Shown: positions 1 through 7,334 of the stretch, one piece after another | Numbering within the stretch: the first letter of the stretch is position 1 | Layout of the letters: every line of letters starts with the position of its first letter | NCBI GenBank assembly: GCA_020622105.1 | Contig: JAHRYP010000019.1 | Coordinates: 1-51,983, forward strand | Length of the DNA: 51,983 nucleotides | Direction: 5' to 3' | DNA from: Methylotenera sp. | Lineage (GTDB): Bacteria; Pseudomonadota; Gammaproteobacteria; Burkholderiales; Methylophilaceae | The notes under the pieces: generated by a model | Databases searched by the model: none | What the model was told of the DNA's origin: nothing | The model's input: the letters and a program-made list of their open reading frames with translations, nothing else | Made by a program: the position numbers and the translations under genes

Positions 1-324
1 AGGCATGCTTATCGATGAAGACGATACCAAATACTCAGTAGCATCAATCCCATTAGCTGGCATAGTAGCTACTGCCAAGCTTGCACACATTGCTGCACAA
101 TGTGATTTACTGACATTCTTATAATTGGATTTATGCTCACCAGATGCAATATCTGTAGCGTTTTTCATATGTTGATGGCAAGGCATATCCGCTGATGAAT
201 ATTCAATGACTTTGGTCGCTTGCATCATGCTATTGCACACAGCCATATTGCTAGCGGCAATCGCTTGCAATGGCATTAACACCAAAAGAAAACATGCAAA
301 AAGTTTTGAAATATACCCAGTCAT
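1..324 (-). CDS. Secreted Cys/His-rich small protein, C-terminus cut by the window edge
   Basis: The reading frame opens at an ATG (complement of 322-324) and stays open to base 1, so 108 codons are visible and the end is missing. The first ~25 residues form a signal peptide (MTGYISKL, then a hydrophobic run ending QAIAA). The mature part is rich in Met, Cys and His (DMPCHQHM, KSHCAAMCASLA), the look of small periplasmic metal-handling proteins associated with copper or cobalt-zinc-cadmium resistance genes. The family was not identified. The copA-type ATPase remnant at about 2.1 kb supports, but does not prove, a link with copper. Confidence 0.55.
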   Translation of the reverse strand, partial: MTGYISKLFACFLLVLMPLQAIAASNMAVCNSMMQATKVIEYSSADMPCHQHMKNATDIASGEHKSNYKNVSKSHCAAMCASLAVATMPANGIDATEYLVSSSSISMP

Positions 325-433
325 GTCATCTAAGATAACTTAAGCATGGCTAAAGTTCAAGTCAGAGTTTTAATGCAAGAACAGGGCAGCCAGTAAATAG
401 ATATATTAGTATTTAAGTAAATATAGAAAGACA

Positions 434-465
434 AAAGGCTTACAGTCGTTAAACTGTAAGCCTTT
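434..465. terminator. Stem-loop, copy A of a duplicated terminator
   Basis: AAAGGCTTACAG (434-445) and CTGTAAGCCTTT (454-465) form a perfect 12-bp stem with an 8-base loop. The surrounding 36 bases (431-466) recur at 1771-1806 with one mismatch. Copy B lies just downstream of a tRNA-Arg 3' end, so this was probably the terminator of that tRNA. Copy A has no tRNA beside it and marks the left edge of the two-gene module at 507-1558. Confidence 0.7.
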
Positions 466-506
466 GCTCACACTTCTTAAGTGAAATCCAAATCATAATT
501 TTTGAA

Positions 507-932
507 TTAATGAGACTTAATTGATTGATCTAGTAAAGCGACTTCATTGTTCAAACGATCAAATAAAGACCAAGCAAAAATCTTGGTTTGTTTGATTTCC
601 TCTAAGTGGTTTTTATTGCTGTCACTAATACTTTTAATATATTCAATAAGAATTTTATGGGCAATATCATTTCTTATCTTAGTCAATTTTTGCAAATCAT
701 CTATTAATACAACATTTGAATTAAGATTTTTAAATTTCTTAACTAACTGTGCAAGAGGATTATTTCGAATATCTTCAACTGAGTAATTAAACGTAAATGG
801 TTTAGCTCTTGATTGAATTAACTTATAGCTGAATTCTATGTATAGCTTTAAAGTTTCTTCAATGAGTTGAAAAGCCGCCATCGTGCTTATGAATGAATCA
901 TTAAATTCCGCTTTATAAGCATTATCTTTCAT
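507..932 (-). CDS. Small helical protein with HEPN-like RX4H motif
   Basis: This encodes 141 residues predicted to be nearly all helical and soluble. Residues 87-92 read RNDIAH, an R-X4-H motif placed as in HEPN-fold proteins (MNT-associated toxins, DUF4145-like families), where it can form an RNase active site. The start codon overlaps the stop of the upstream membrane-protein gene (TAATG), so the two are translationally coupled. The pair is AT-rich and lies between two copies of a terminator repeat, consistent with an accessory toxin-antitoxin or defence module. RNase activity is inference only; many RX4H proteins are inactive, and the exact family was not recognised. Confidence 0.6.
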   Translation of the reverse strand: MKDNAYKAEFNDSFISTMAAFQLIEETLKLYIEFSYKLIQSRAKPFTFNYSVEDIRNNPLAQLVKKFKNLNSNVVLIDDLQKLTKIRNDIAHKILIEYIKSISDSNKNHLEEIKQTKIFAWSLFDRLNNEVALLDQSIKSH

Positions 933-1558
933 TAGCTAGTTAACCAATTTTTAACAAAAAATAAAAGTTTTGGAATTGATTCGAATAACATAACAACTAA
1001 AATCCAACTAATTGTTATGGCTAAAATTAATTGATACAAAAAAATAGATAAAAAATTATTTATAAAGAATTTACCCATACTTAAACTGACAAACTCGCCT
1101 TTCTGTTTGTCATATAAAGCAAACCCCTTTTTTTCCCAATCTTCATATTGTATCCCCATATTTTTTTCAACCCATGCAGCTTTATACCGTTCGTCAGCAA
1201 CAAAGTACTCATTTTTGATGTCGATTTTATTTAATTGAATCCAAATTGTAATAAACACGAAACCTATAAATGTAATCCATACAATTTTCTGTCGATTCAA
1301 TGAGCCTATTTTTCTTTTTTCTGTGAAAGGTTTAAATAAACTTGTAAACAAATTACTTAGATCAAAAGTCCGCCTTATACTCCATTTTCCTAAATACCAA
1401 AAACTCAACACCATCGGTAATGCGATAGATTGAGATATTATTCTCATTTGTTCTCTTTGATTAAAATCAAATCCTATTAGTAAAAATAATAATCCCATGA
1501 ATATTATTGCTAAGCTTGCCCCAATAAATCCGAAGATCAGAAATTTTACAGCTTTCAT
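932..1558 (-). CDS. Hypothetical membrane protein paired with the HEPN-like gene
   Basis: About 208 residues. Hydrophobic helices are visible near the N-terminus (KFLIFGFIGASLAIIFMGLL), in the middle (IVWITFIGFVFITIW) and near the C-terminus (LSIFLYQLILAITISWILVV), so it is an integral membrane protein with three or four spans and a charged loop between. The ATG at 1558 was chosen because a GGAG lies 9 bases upstream; the frame stays open to an in-frame ATG at 1585. It is the first gene of a two-gene unit with the RX4H protein. No family was recognised; it could be the membrane effector or the partner of the HEPN-like protein. Confidence 0.55.
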   Translation of the reverse strand: MKAVKFLIFGFIGASLAIIFMGLLFLLIGFDFNQREQMRIISQSIALPMVLSFWYLGKWSIRRTFDLSNLFTSLFKPFTEKRKIGSLNRQKIVWITFIGFVFITIWIQLNKIDIKNEYFVADERYKAAWVEKNMGIQYEDWEKKGFALYDKQKGEFVSLSMGKFFINNFLSIFLYQLILAITISWILVVMLFESIPKLLFFVKNWLTS

Positions 1559-1773
1559 TTTATCGTTCTCCATGTCCCCGTTCATGTAACACGGGGGGGC
1601 TATTAATACATAACCAAATAATACTATACGTTAGAACTGCTTTTTATTATTTTCTGTGCAAAAAACAATAGGGGTCAGACCACAATCAATAGCAGAATTA
1701 GCCATGAAAATATTTTCATGGTGGTTTGATAGTTCTAAGGTGTGGAAATGCTTTTTTGATGATTGAAAAAACA

Positions 1774-1805
1774 AAAGGCTCACAGTCGTTAAACTGTAAG
1801 CCTTT
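1774..1805. terminator. Stem-loop, copy B of the duplicated terminator
   Basis: AAAGGCTCACAG (1774-1785) pairs with CTGTAAGCCTTT (1794-1805), with one G-T position relative to copy A. It sits 8 bases beyond the CCA end of the tRNA-Arg fragment on the same strand, as expected for a tRNA terminator. Confidence 0.7.
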
Positions 1806-1813
1806 GTCTTGTT

Positions 1814-1858
1814 TGGTGCGCCCGAAGAGATTCGAACTCCTGACCCCTTGGTTCGTAG
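1814..1858 (-). other. 3' portion of tRNA-Arg(ACG), probable attachment-site scar
   Basis: Read on the minus strand, this is the anticodon loop (CTACGAACC), variable region, T-arm with loop TTCGAAT and stem aggag/ctctt, the 3' acceptor strand CGGGCGC, discriminator A and CCA. It matches the 3' half of bacterial tRNA-Arg(ACG). The similarity stops at the anticodon (CTACG...); the D-arm and 5' acceptor strand are absent, so it is not a functional tRNA. Tyrosine recombinases of genomic islands target this part of tRNA genes and leave such a displaced 3' copy at the far end of the element. The original flank would then be to the left and the element to the right. Confidence 0.75.
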
Positions 1859-2049
1859 GGCGGGCCTATAAATTTAATTTTTATATTAATCAATAACTTA
1901 CAGAGTCTGCAATCTTATAATGTAGTAGAATTTAGCGGTATTACCAGCATGTTTTGTGGTATTTTGTGACAAAATCCCTACAGGGAGATTGGCTGCTAAG
2001 CCGGACAAAGCTGCCGTTCAAAATACACTAGATATTGATTAAAATTGTA

Positions 2050-2154
2050 TTACCTCAAGCGTAATGCATTAGTAATCACGGATACAGAACTCAAACTCAT
2101 GGCGAGAGCTGCAATCATCGGTGATAGTAACCATCCAGTCATTGGGTATACCGC
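2050..2154 (-). pseudogene. C-terminal remnant of a copper-type P1B ATPase
   Basis: The last 34 codons before a TAA read [19 protein letters not shown] and then [15 protein letters not shown]. This matches the invariant end of CopA/heavy-metal P-type ATPases, whose final transmembrane helix carries MxxSSxxVxxNxLRLR. An in-frame stop precedes it and no further ATPase sequence was seen upstream, so the rest of the gene is gone. It may be a relic of the ancestral locus disrupted by integration at the neighbouring tRNA. Confidence 0.75.
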
Positions 2155-2464
2155 TCTTTAAAGTATTCCCTAATAATCCCCAAATATTGCTACGAAATAG
2201 AGAGGGAAAAATAGATCAAGGTGTTTTTGAAAATGGCCAATTTTGAATGATCGATTCTCTGGGATAAATATCGTTAATATAGCTTCAAATTATAAAAGTG
2301 ATTTCAGATCAAATCTAAAAATTATAAAATTAAAAGTAAAACTTACCGCATCTTTCTCATGAAAATCAGTCGTTAATTTAAGTTTTATTGACAGCTAAGG
2401 TGACCTGCCCATCCACCAATTAAAAGTTATTAAAATTCACTTTCTGAAAAAACAGCCCCCACGA

Positions 2465-2934
2465 CTATTGGCTTACTTCTTCTATGATCTTAAAGCTGGA
2501 ATGGCAGGCAATACAATTCTTCATCAACTGATCTAATTGGCGGCGGCTATGAACAGGGATTTTTAATTCTGCAGCGTCCACCGCAATCTGATCGAATTTT
2601 TTTCTTGTATCAAAGCCCAGTGTTTTCATGGATAAAGGTATTTTTGCCAGCAATGAGCCAGGAGTATTTGCTTCCGCTGCCATCCCTGCCGATTTAGCGA
2701 GCGTTGCAACAAGATCCATGTCATCATTGGTAATCGCCTCACTGATTTTTTTGTACTGATCAGAAAATTACGCATCTCACTGAGGATAAGGTTGCGCTCA
2801 TCTTTACTTAGCACCACCGCCACGCGCTCATCATCAGAAAGAGCAACACTGCCTTGAACAAATTTATAGGCAACGGCAATTAGAACTATCAGTAGCGTAC
2901 AGATAATAGCCCACAGGATTTTGAAATTCTTCAT
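2465..2934 (-). pseudogene. Membrane-anchored c-type cytochrome, frameshifted
   Basis: The gene starts at 2934 (MKNFKILWAII), with an N-terminal membrane anchor (residues 7-25) and a charged helical segment. The frame is lost near 2758-2766, within EMRNFL. The continuation is one frame over (DQYKKISEAITNDD, then MDLVATLAKSAG...) and ends with a CIACH haem c motif near the C-terminus. Restoring one base in TTTCTGATC joins the two parts into a ~155-residue protein resembling small cytochrome c'/diheme-less helical cytochromes; the exact family is not certain. It lies downstream of moaA at the end of the nar gene block. Either a true one-base deletion or a sequencing error. Confidence 0.7.
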
Positions 2935-2976
2935 GATTTTCCTTTAGCCTGCTTTTAACATTGACGCGGCTAGATA

Positions 2977-3975
2977 TTAGCCGCCAGTGTGCGACATAAA
3001 TCTTATGACTGCTGGTTCAGCCCTTTTTAAGTTGAAATCATGGCCTTTTGGCTTAGCCTGCATACTGCTGACTATAGCCTGCTTTAAGGGCTCATCATCA
3101 TGTGGAAATTGTCTCAACAGAGGTGCTAAATCGACCTTATTTTCCTGACCCAGACATAAATACAGCTCGCCTTTACTACTGATTCGTACCCGATTGCATG
3201 ATTCACAAAAATTATGACTATTTGGTGAAATAAAACCAACCCTTGTATTGGTGTTAGGAACATGCCAATAACGCGCAGGACCACCCGTAGAGTCAACACT
3301 TGCAATTAAATCATAACGCGCGCGCAGTAATTTCAAGGTTTCTTCGTTGCTGACATAGGTCGAGTTGCGGATATGGCTTACCTGTCCGAGTGGCATTTCT
3401 TCAATGAAAGAAATATCAACATCCTGCTCTATTGCAAATGAAACCATCGCTATCGCTTCATCATCATTGATACCACGCATCAACAATGTATTGAGCTTAA
3501 TATTATCAAAACCTGCCTGCTTGGCGGCTGCTATACCACGCAGCACTTTATCAAGATCACCGACACGGGTAATCTGGCGGAAGCGTCTTTCATCCAAACT
3601 ATCTAAACTAATATTGACACGTCGCACCCCGGCTCGCCTTAAGTCATGTGCCATGTGACCCAGCTGCGAGCCATTAGTAGTCAATACCAGTTCATTCAAG
3701 CCGGATAAACAGCCTATTTCATTAAAAAGCCAGAGCGCGTTTTTTCGCACCAGAGGCTCTCCACCAGTAATGCGGACTTTATTTACGCCCAGAGAGACGA
3801 AAGCTTTTACTAAACGCGAACATTCTTCCAAAGATAACACTTCATCTCGCGGCAGAAACTGCATATCTTCAGACATGCAGTATACACAGCGAAAGTCACA
3901 GCGGTCTGTAATCGAAAGGCGGATGTAATCAACCTTGCGGCCATAGCGATCAATCAATACAGGTGAGGGGCTCAT
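2977..3975 (-). CDS. moaA: GTP 3',8-cyclase, molybdenum cofactor biosynthesis protein A
   Basis: MoaA is a radical SAM enzyme that converts GTP to the cyclic intermediate of molybdopterin synthesis. The radical SAM cluster motif CDFRCVYC is near residues 27-34, the SAM-binding GGEP motif follows (RITGGEPLVR), and the C-terminal second cluster motif is visible as NFCESCNRVR with a third Cys in LYLCLGQ. The protein ends with the functionally important Gly-Gly (HTGG). Its length of 332 residues is normal. It is the distal gene of the nar block, about 15 bases after the porin, so cofactor synthesis is co-located with the molybdoenzyme NarG. A separate promoter cannot be excluded. Confidence 0.95.
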   Translation of the reverse strand: MSPSPVLIDRYGRKVDYIRLSITDRCDFRCVYCMSEDMQFLPRDEVLSLEECSRLVKAFVSLGVNKVRITGGEPLVRKNALWLFNEIGCLSGLNELVLTTNGSQLGHMAHDLRRAGVRRVNISLDSLDERRFRQITRVGDLDKVLRGIAAAKQAGFDNIKLNTLLMRGINDDEAIAMVSFAIEQDVDISFIEEMPLGQVSHIRNSTYVSNEETLKLLRARYDLIASVDSTGGPARYWHVPNTNTRVGFISPNSHNFCESCNRVRISSKGELYLCLGQENKVDLAPLLRQFPHDDEPLKQAIVSSMQAKPKGHDFNLKRAEPAVIRFMSHTGG

Positions 3976-3989
3976 ATTTTATGATTACT

Positions 3990-5381
3990 TTAGAAAGTGT
4001 ACATGCCGGTGACCCAGACGACTTCTTTGTTGCCTTTGCGTGCTGCATTAGTTAACCCGCCGTATACATCGGATTCATTGAATTTTGCATATTCAAGTTT
4101 GCCGCTGATTTTGTCAGTAAATGGATACATGACGCTGGCATCAAACTCGGTACCGTATTTGTCGCCAAGTTTGCCAATTGACTGGAATTTTTCATCTGAT
4201 TTAAACACATGGTATTCTGCTTGCAGCTTGGCTTTGCCGATACTGCCGGCAACCGTGACGAATGTATCTTCGATACCCTGGCGCGGTGTTGCCAGAAATT
4301 GGTCTGCCCAGCCCTGAAACAGGTGGTTGGTACCTAAAGGTGTCTGGAATGCATATTTACCGTCATTGCTGGATAGTTTTTCATGGTCGATTCTGACTGA
4401 CCATGTGTTGTACATCGCGCCGCCACCGAGTTTGAAGTAGTGCGCGTCAATCAGATCGCTACCGTCTTTATAGTCGGTCTGTTTTGCATATTCAGCTGTG
4501 TAGAGTGCTTTCCAGGTATCATCAATTTTACGTACGCCATCCAGACGCAGGCCGAATGTTTTTGAGCTGGCATCTGTAGTAGCCGTTTTAACAAGATCCT
4601 GGCTAGCACCCAGACCATTGCCGCCTTGCGCGGCGGTGCTCAGCGCTAGTGGGTTGCCATTGTTCTGACCGAGGTTTGCAACATCCACCAGGTAAGCGTA
4701 GCCCACTAATGATTCGCTTGGTGAGATGCGGTACTTGGCGTTCACAATTTCAATATCGCCCTGACGTAACTCGGTATTGATCTGGCGCACCTGATCAAAG
4801 TGTGCTGCGAATATTTCAGTATCCGGAATACTTTTGTTGAGTACAGATACACCATCAAACACCTGCATATTTTGACGGAAACCGATGTCGCCAATAAAGC
4901 GTACATTGTCCAGATTCACTTGTTGGCGACCGAGGCGAACTTTGGTGTTTTTAATGCCAGTCCAGTCTACAAACAGTTGATTCACATCTGTAAAGCTTGG
5001 GTCAACGATATTGGCGTAGTTAGCTTTTCCAGGTTCGCTCAGGTTCTCGCGTCGGTCGTTAAAATTGTGATTAAACTCGTGCACGTCGGTAAGTTGTGCG
5101 GCAAAGCTGAAGTTTTTATACGGTGCGGTCTGCCAGCCGATCAAGCTGCGTAGCGTGAAGGCGTGTGCGCTATCCAGCTTTTTGCTTGCGTTAGGTGCCG
5201 GTTGAAATGCCTCCTGATCTACAGACTCGTAGCGCAGACGGAAATTAGTCATTGGCTTACCCTGCATAATCGCATCAAGCAGCGTTTCAGGCGCTGCTGT
5301 TAATGCTTCCTCGGCCAAAACCGGTGTAGCCCACATCATAAATAAGGCAGAAAATACAGAAATACTTAATCGACGGTTCAT
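3990..5381 (-). CDS. Outer-membrane porin, alginate-export family type
   Basis: 463 residues from the ATG at 5381, which has AAGGAT 5-10 bases upstream; the frame extends further upstream to 5447 but that part has no ribosome site and overlaps the preceding gene. A signal peptide (MNRRLSISVFSALFMMWATPVLAEE) is followed by a protein of alternating amphipathic strands with the motif NFRLRYESVDQ typical of the alginate_exp barrel family, and it ends in Phe (GMYTF), the outer-membrane insertion signature. In a nar operon the likely role is passage of anions such as nitrate or nitrite, which is inference from context; members of the family transport diverse solutes. Confidence 0.85.
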   Translation of the reverse strand: MNRRLSISVFSALFMMWATPVLAEEALTAAPETLLDAIMQGKPMTNFRLRYESVDQEAFQPAPNASKKLDSAHAFTLRSLIGWQTAPYKNFSFAAQLTDVHEFNHNFNDRRENLSEPGKANYANIVDPSFTDVNQLFVDWTGIKNTKVRLGRQQVNLDNVRFIGDIGFRQNMQVFDGVSVLNKSIPDTEIFAAHFDQVRQINTELRQGDIEIVNAKYRISPSESLVGYAYLVDVANLGQNNGNPLALSTAAQGGNGLGASQDLVKTATTDASSKTFGLRLDGVRKIDDTWKALYTAEYAKQTDYKDGSDLIDAHYFKLGGGAMYNTWSVRIDHEKLSSNDGKYAFQTPLGTNHLFQGWADQFLATPRQGIEDTFVTVAGSIGKAKLQAEYHVFKSDEKFQSIGKLGDKYGTEFDASVMYPFTDKISGKLEYAKFNESDVYGGLTNAARKGNKEVVWVTGMYTF

Positions 5382-5434
5382 TACAATATCCTTAGCCTTA
5401 TCATTAATATGTTTTTTGCTGACCAGCAACTGGC

Positions 5435-6079
5435 TTATGCCTGACATGACACGCCTTCCAAATTATCTACCAGCACTTCAAACACGCCGCTTTGCGGATG
5501 GTACTCATACAGCTCACCGTGAGGCATATCAAAATACCAGCCATGCAGGGCCAGCTTATTTTCATACACACGACTGCTGATCCATGGATAGGACATCAGG
5601 TTTTCGAGAGACACCAAAATTGCAGATTGCTCACAGGCATGTGCCTGCACTTGTACGGGCTTATTCTTAAATTTGTGCAGCACCTGCTGGCGGGCGTCTT
5701 CAGCAATACCTAGCCACTTAGCAATCAGCTCTTCTTCGTTACAGCTTGGCGTTTTATGTTCCATCAAAGCCCGAATTCCGCCGCATTGTGCATGTCCCAT
5801 CACGATAATATGCTCGACTTCCAGGTTATGGACAGCAAATGCAATCGCTGAAGTTGTTGCTGCAAAATAGGTAGCCTGCACATGTGGCGGCACCAGATTT
5901 GCGACATTGCGCACCACAAACATGTCGCCAGGGTCACAGCGTGAATCACAACACGCAATCACCAGTGCTCGCGGTTTCTGGCCTTGCTGAACAAGTTGCT
6001 CAAACAATGCATGCTGCTTGCCCAGATAATTTTGCTGGAAGCGCCGAAAACCACTCAAAAATTTTGAAACATCGCGCAT
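5435..6079 (-). CDS. Beta-class carbonic anhydrase
   Basis: It interconverts CO2 and bicarbonate. The zinc-binding and catalytic motifs of the beta class are present: ACCDSRCDPG (Cys, Asp, Arg) and MGHAQCGGIRALM (His and Cys), with the FVVRNVANLVPP segment between. The ATG at 6079 was chosen; an in-frame TTG lies at 6100 (7 residues longer). It follows narI by 27 bases on the same strand, so it is probably part of the nar transcript. In anaerobic nitrate respiration it might balance bicarbonate or pH; that is inference. Confidence 0.93.
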   Translation of the reverse strand: MRDVSKFLSGFRRFQQNYLGKQHALFEQLVQQGQKPRALVIACCDSRCDPGDMFVVRNVANLVPPHVQATYFAATTSAIAFAVHNLEVEHIIVMGHAQCGGIRALMEHKTPSCNEEELIAKWLGIAEDARQQVLHKFKNKPVQVQAHACEQSAILVSLENLMSYPWISSRVYENKLALHGWYFDMPHGELYEYHPQSGVFEVLVDNLEGVSCQA

Positions 6080-6106
6080 ATCTATCGCTATCTTATGCAA
6101 TGCCGG

Positions 6107-6796
6107 TTAACGGAACCGTTTACTGCGCACAATCTGGTAAGGTCTATTGATATATCCGAAAGGTGCACTCCATACATGCACCATGCGCGTGAACGGAAAC
6201 ACCAGAAATACAGTCATGCCAAAGAACAGGTGCACTTTGAAAATGGTATCTACGCCATTTAACAATGATGGATCAGGGTGCAGATAAATAATGCTTTGAA
6301 CCCATTCTGCCAGCGCTATCATTACGCCCGGATTATTGTGATTAGCATGGCCGATAGATACGGGGATGGTAGATAAGCCGATAATCAAGGTAATCAGCAG
6401 CCATGTCAGTATGAACTTATCTGAACTGCGGCTTGCAGCGGATACGCGAGCGTTCAACATACGTCGCAGCCAGAGTATCGCACCACCTATTAGGCACATT
6501 ACGCCGAATATGGAGCCAGCCCAGATCGCAATCATCTGGTGCGCCATATCTGATACCCCCATTACTTTGAATACACTGTGCGGCGTAAGCAAGCCGACGG
6601 CATGACCGAAGAAAATCGCAATAATACCAACGTGGAACAAATTACTGCCCAGCCGCATATTGGCTTTTGACAGCAACTGGCTGGAATCACTCTTCCAGGT
6701 GTATTGCTCTCGGTCAAAGCGTAACCAGCTGCCGAGTAAAAATACCGTTAGTGCAATATAAGGGTAAATACCGTAAAGAAAATTATGTAAGCTCAT
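6107..6796 (-). CDS. narI: Respiratory nitrate reductase gamma subunit (cytochrome b)
   Basis: NarI anchors NarGH to the inner membrane, oxidises quinol and passes electrons via two b haems to NarH. The 229 residues contain five hydrophobic helices. Haem ligand histidines are visible in LFHVGIIAIFFGHAVG (first pair) and KVHLFFGMTVFLVF ... RMVHVWSAPFGY (second pair). The length agrees with the family. It follows narJ by 11 bases. Confidence 0.97.
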   Translation of the reverse strand: MSLHNFLYGIYPYIALTVFLLGSWLRFDREQYTWKSDSSQLLSKANMRLGSNLFHVGIIAIFFGHAVGLLTPHSVFKVMGVSDMAHQMIAIWAGSIFGVMCLIGGAILWLRRMLNARVSAASRSSDKFILTWLLITLIIGLSTIPVSIGHANHNNPGVMIALAEWVQSIIYLHPDPSLLNGVDTIFKVHLFFGMTVFLVFPFTRMVHVWSAPFGYINRPYQIVRSKRFR

Positions 6797-6807
6797 TTCG
6801 CTCTCCT

Positions 6808-7323
6808 TTATGCAGCCAGCTTGCTAAGCGTTGCCCGATTTTCAATAATCGACAGCAGTGCCGCGTAAGGGCTTTCAACTTTAGTTAGATTCTCGGTCAG
6901 CACGCCTAACACTTTCTTCGCGTCTGCCAGAAACACGGTTGCTTCACTGTCATCAAGCTGCGCCGTGAATTCTAGTATCAGCGGCAGATAATCCGGCAGC
7001 TCATTCGTGACCACCTCGATGCCGTAATCTTTATACAGTTCACCTAAATCAATCAAAGCCGGACCACGATTTTTGTCATCGCCGAACAGATGATGCGTCA
7101 GGTGCAGGCTGTGCTCGGGCACCATATCAAAGGTTTTCACATAGTCAGCCTGCAACTCTGTCAGCGGCATGCTTTGCAGATGATTAATAAAACTCTGCAA
7201 AGCATCGCGTTCGATATTGTCTGCATCCAGCTGCGGAAAAAGCTCGCGCAGCTCAGGCAGGTGATCCATCAACTCCTGATCGGGATACTCCAGCAGCACT
7301 GATAATAATTTGTAGATTTTCAT
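6808..7323 (-). CDS. narJ: Nitrate reductase assembly chaperone
   Basis: NarJ is a cytoplasmic TorD/NarJ-family chaperone that binds apo-NarG and licenses insertion of the molybdenum cofactor and Fe-S clusters. The sequence is helical with the family features YPDQELMDHLPEL at the start and YVKTFDMVPEHSLHLTHHLF in the middle. At 171 residues it is shorter than the ~230-residue enterobacterial protein, lacking part of the C-terminal tail, as in many proteobacteria. It lies between narH and narI with gaps of 11 bases on either side. Confidence 0.95.
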   Translation of the reverse strand: MKIYKLLSVLLEYPDQELMDHLPELRELFPQLDADNIERDALQSFINHLQSMPLTELQADYVKTFDMVPEHSLHLTHHLFGDDKNRGPALIDLGELYKDYGIEVVTNELPDYLPLILEFTAQLDDSEATVFLADAKKVLGVLTENLTKVESPYAALLSIIENRATLSKLAA

Positions 7324-7334
7324 GATGCATTTCC

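Larger units (their letters stand above)
1586..2464. other. Gene-poor junction with integration scar
   Basis: This stretch has no intact gene. It holds a 20-bp perfect palindrome at 1702-1721 just after a GGGGTCAGACC motif, terminator copy B (1774-1805), the tRNA-Arg 3' fragment (1814-1858) and the copA-like remnant (2050-2154). Bases 2155-2464 are AT-rich and nothing recognisable was seen there. Confidence 0.6.

Noticed and set aside
1702-1721. 20-bp palindrome beside GGGGTCAGACC as a REP or IS200-type element
   Set aside because: No transposase and no second copy in the window, so a mobile element cannot be supported.
5382-5447. Upstream extension of the porin reading frame (MSGISQLLVSKK...)
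   Set aside because: It overlaps the carbonic anhydrase gene, lacks a ribosome site and would bury the signal peptide.
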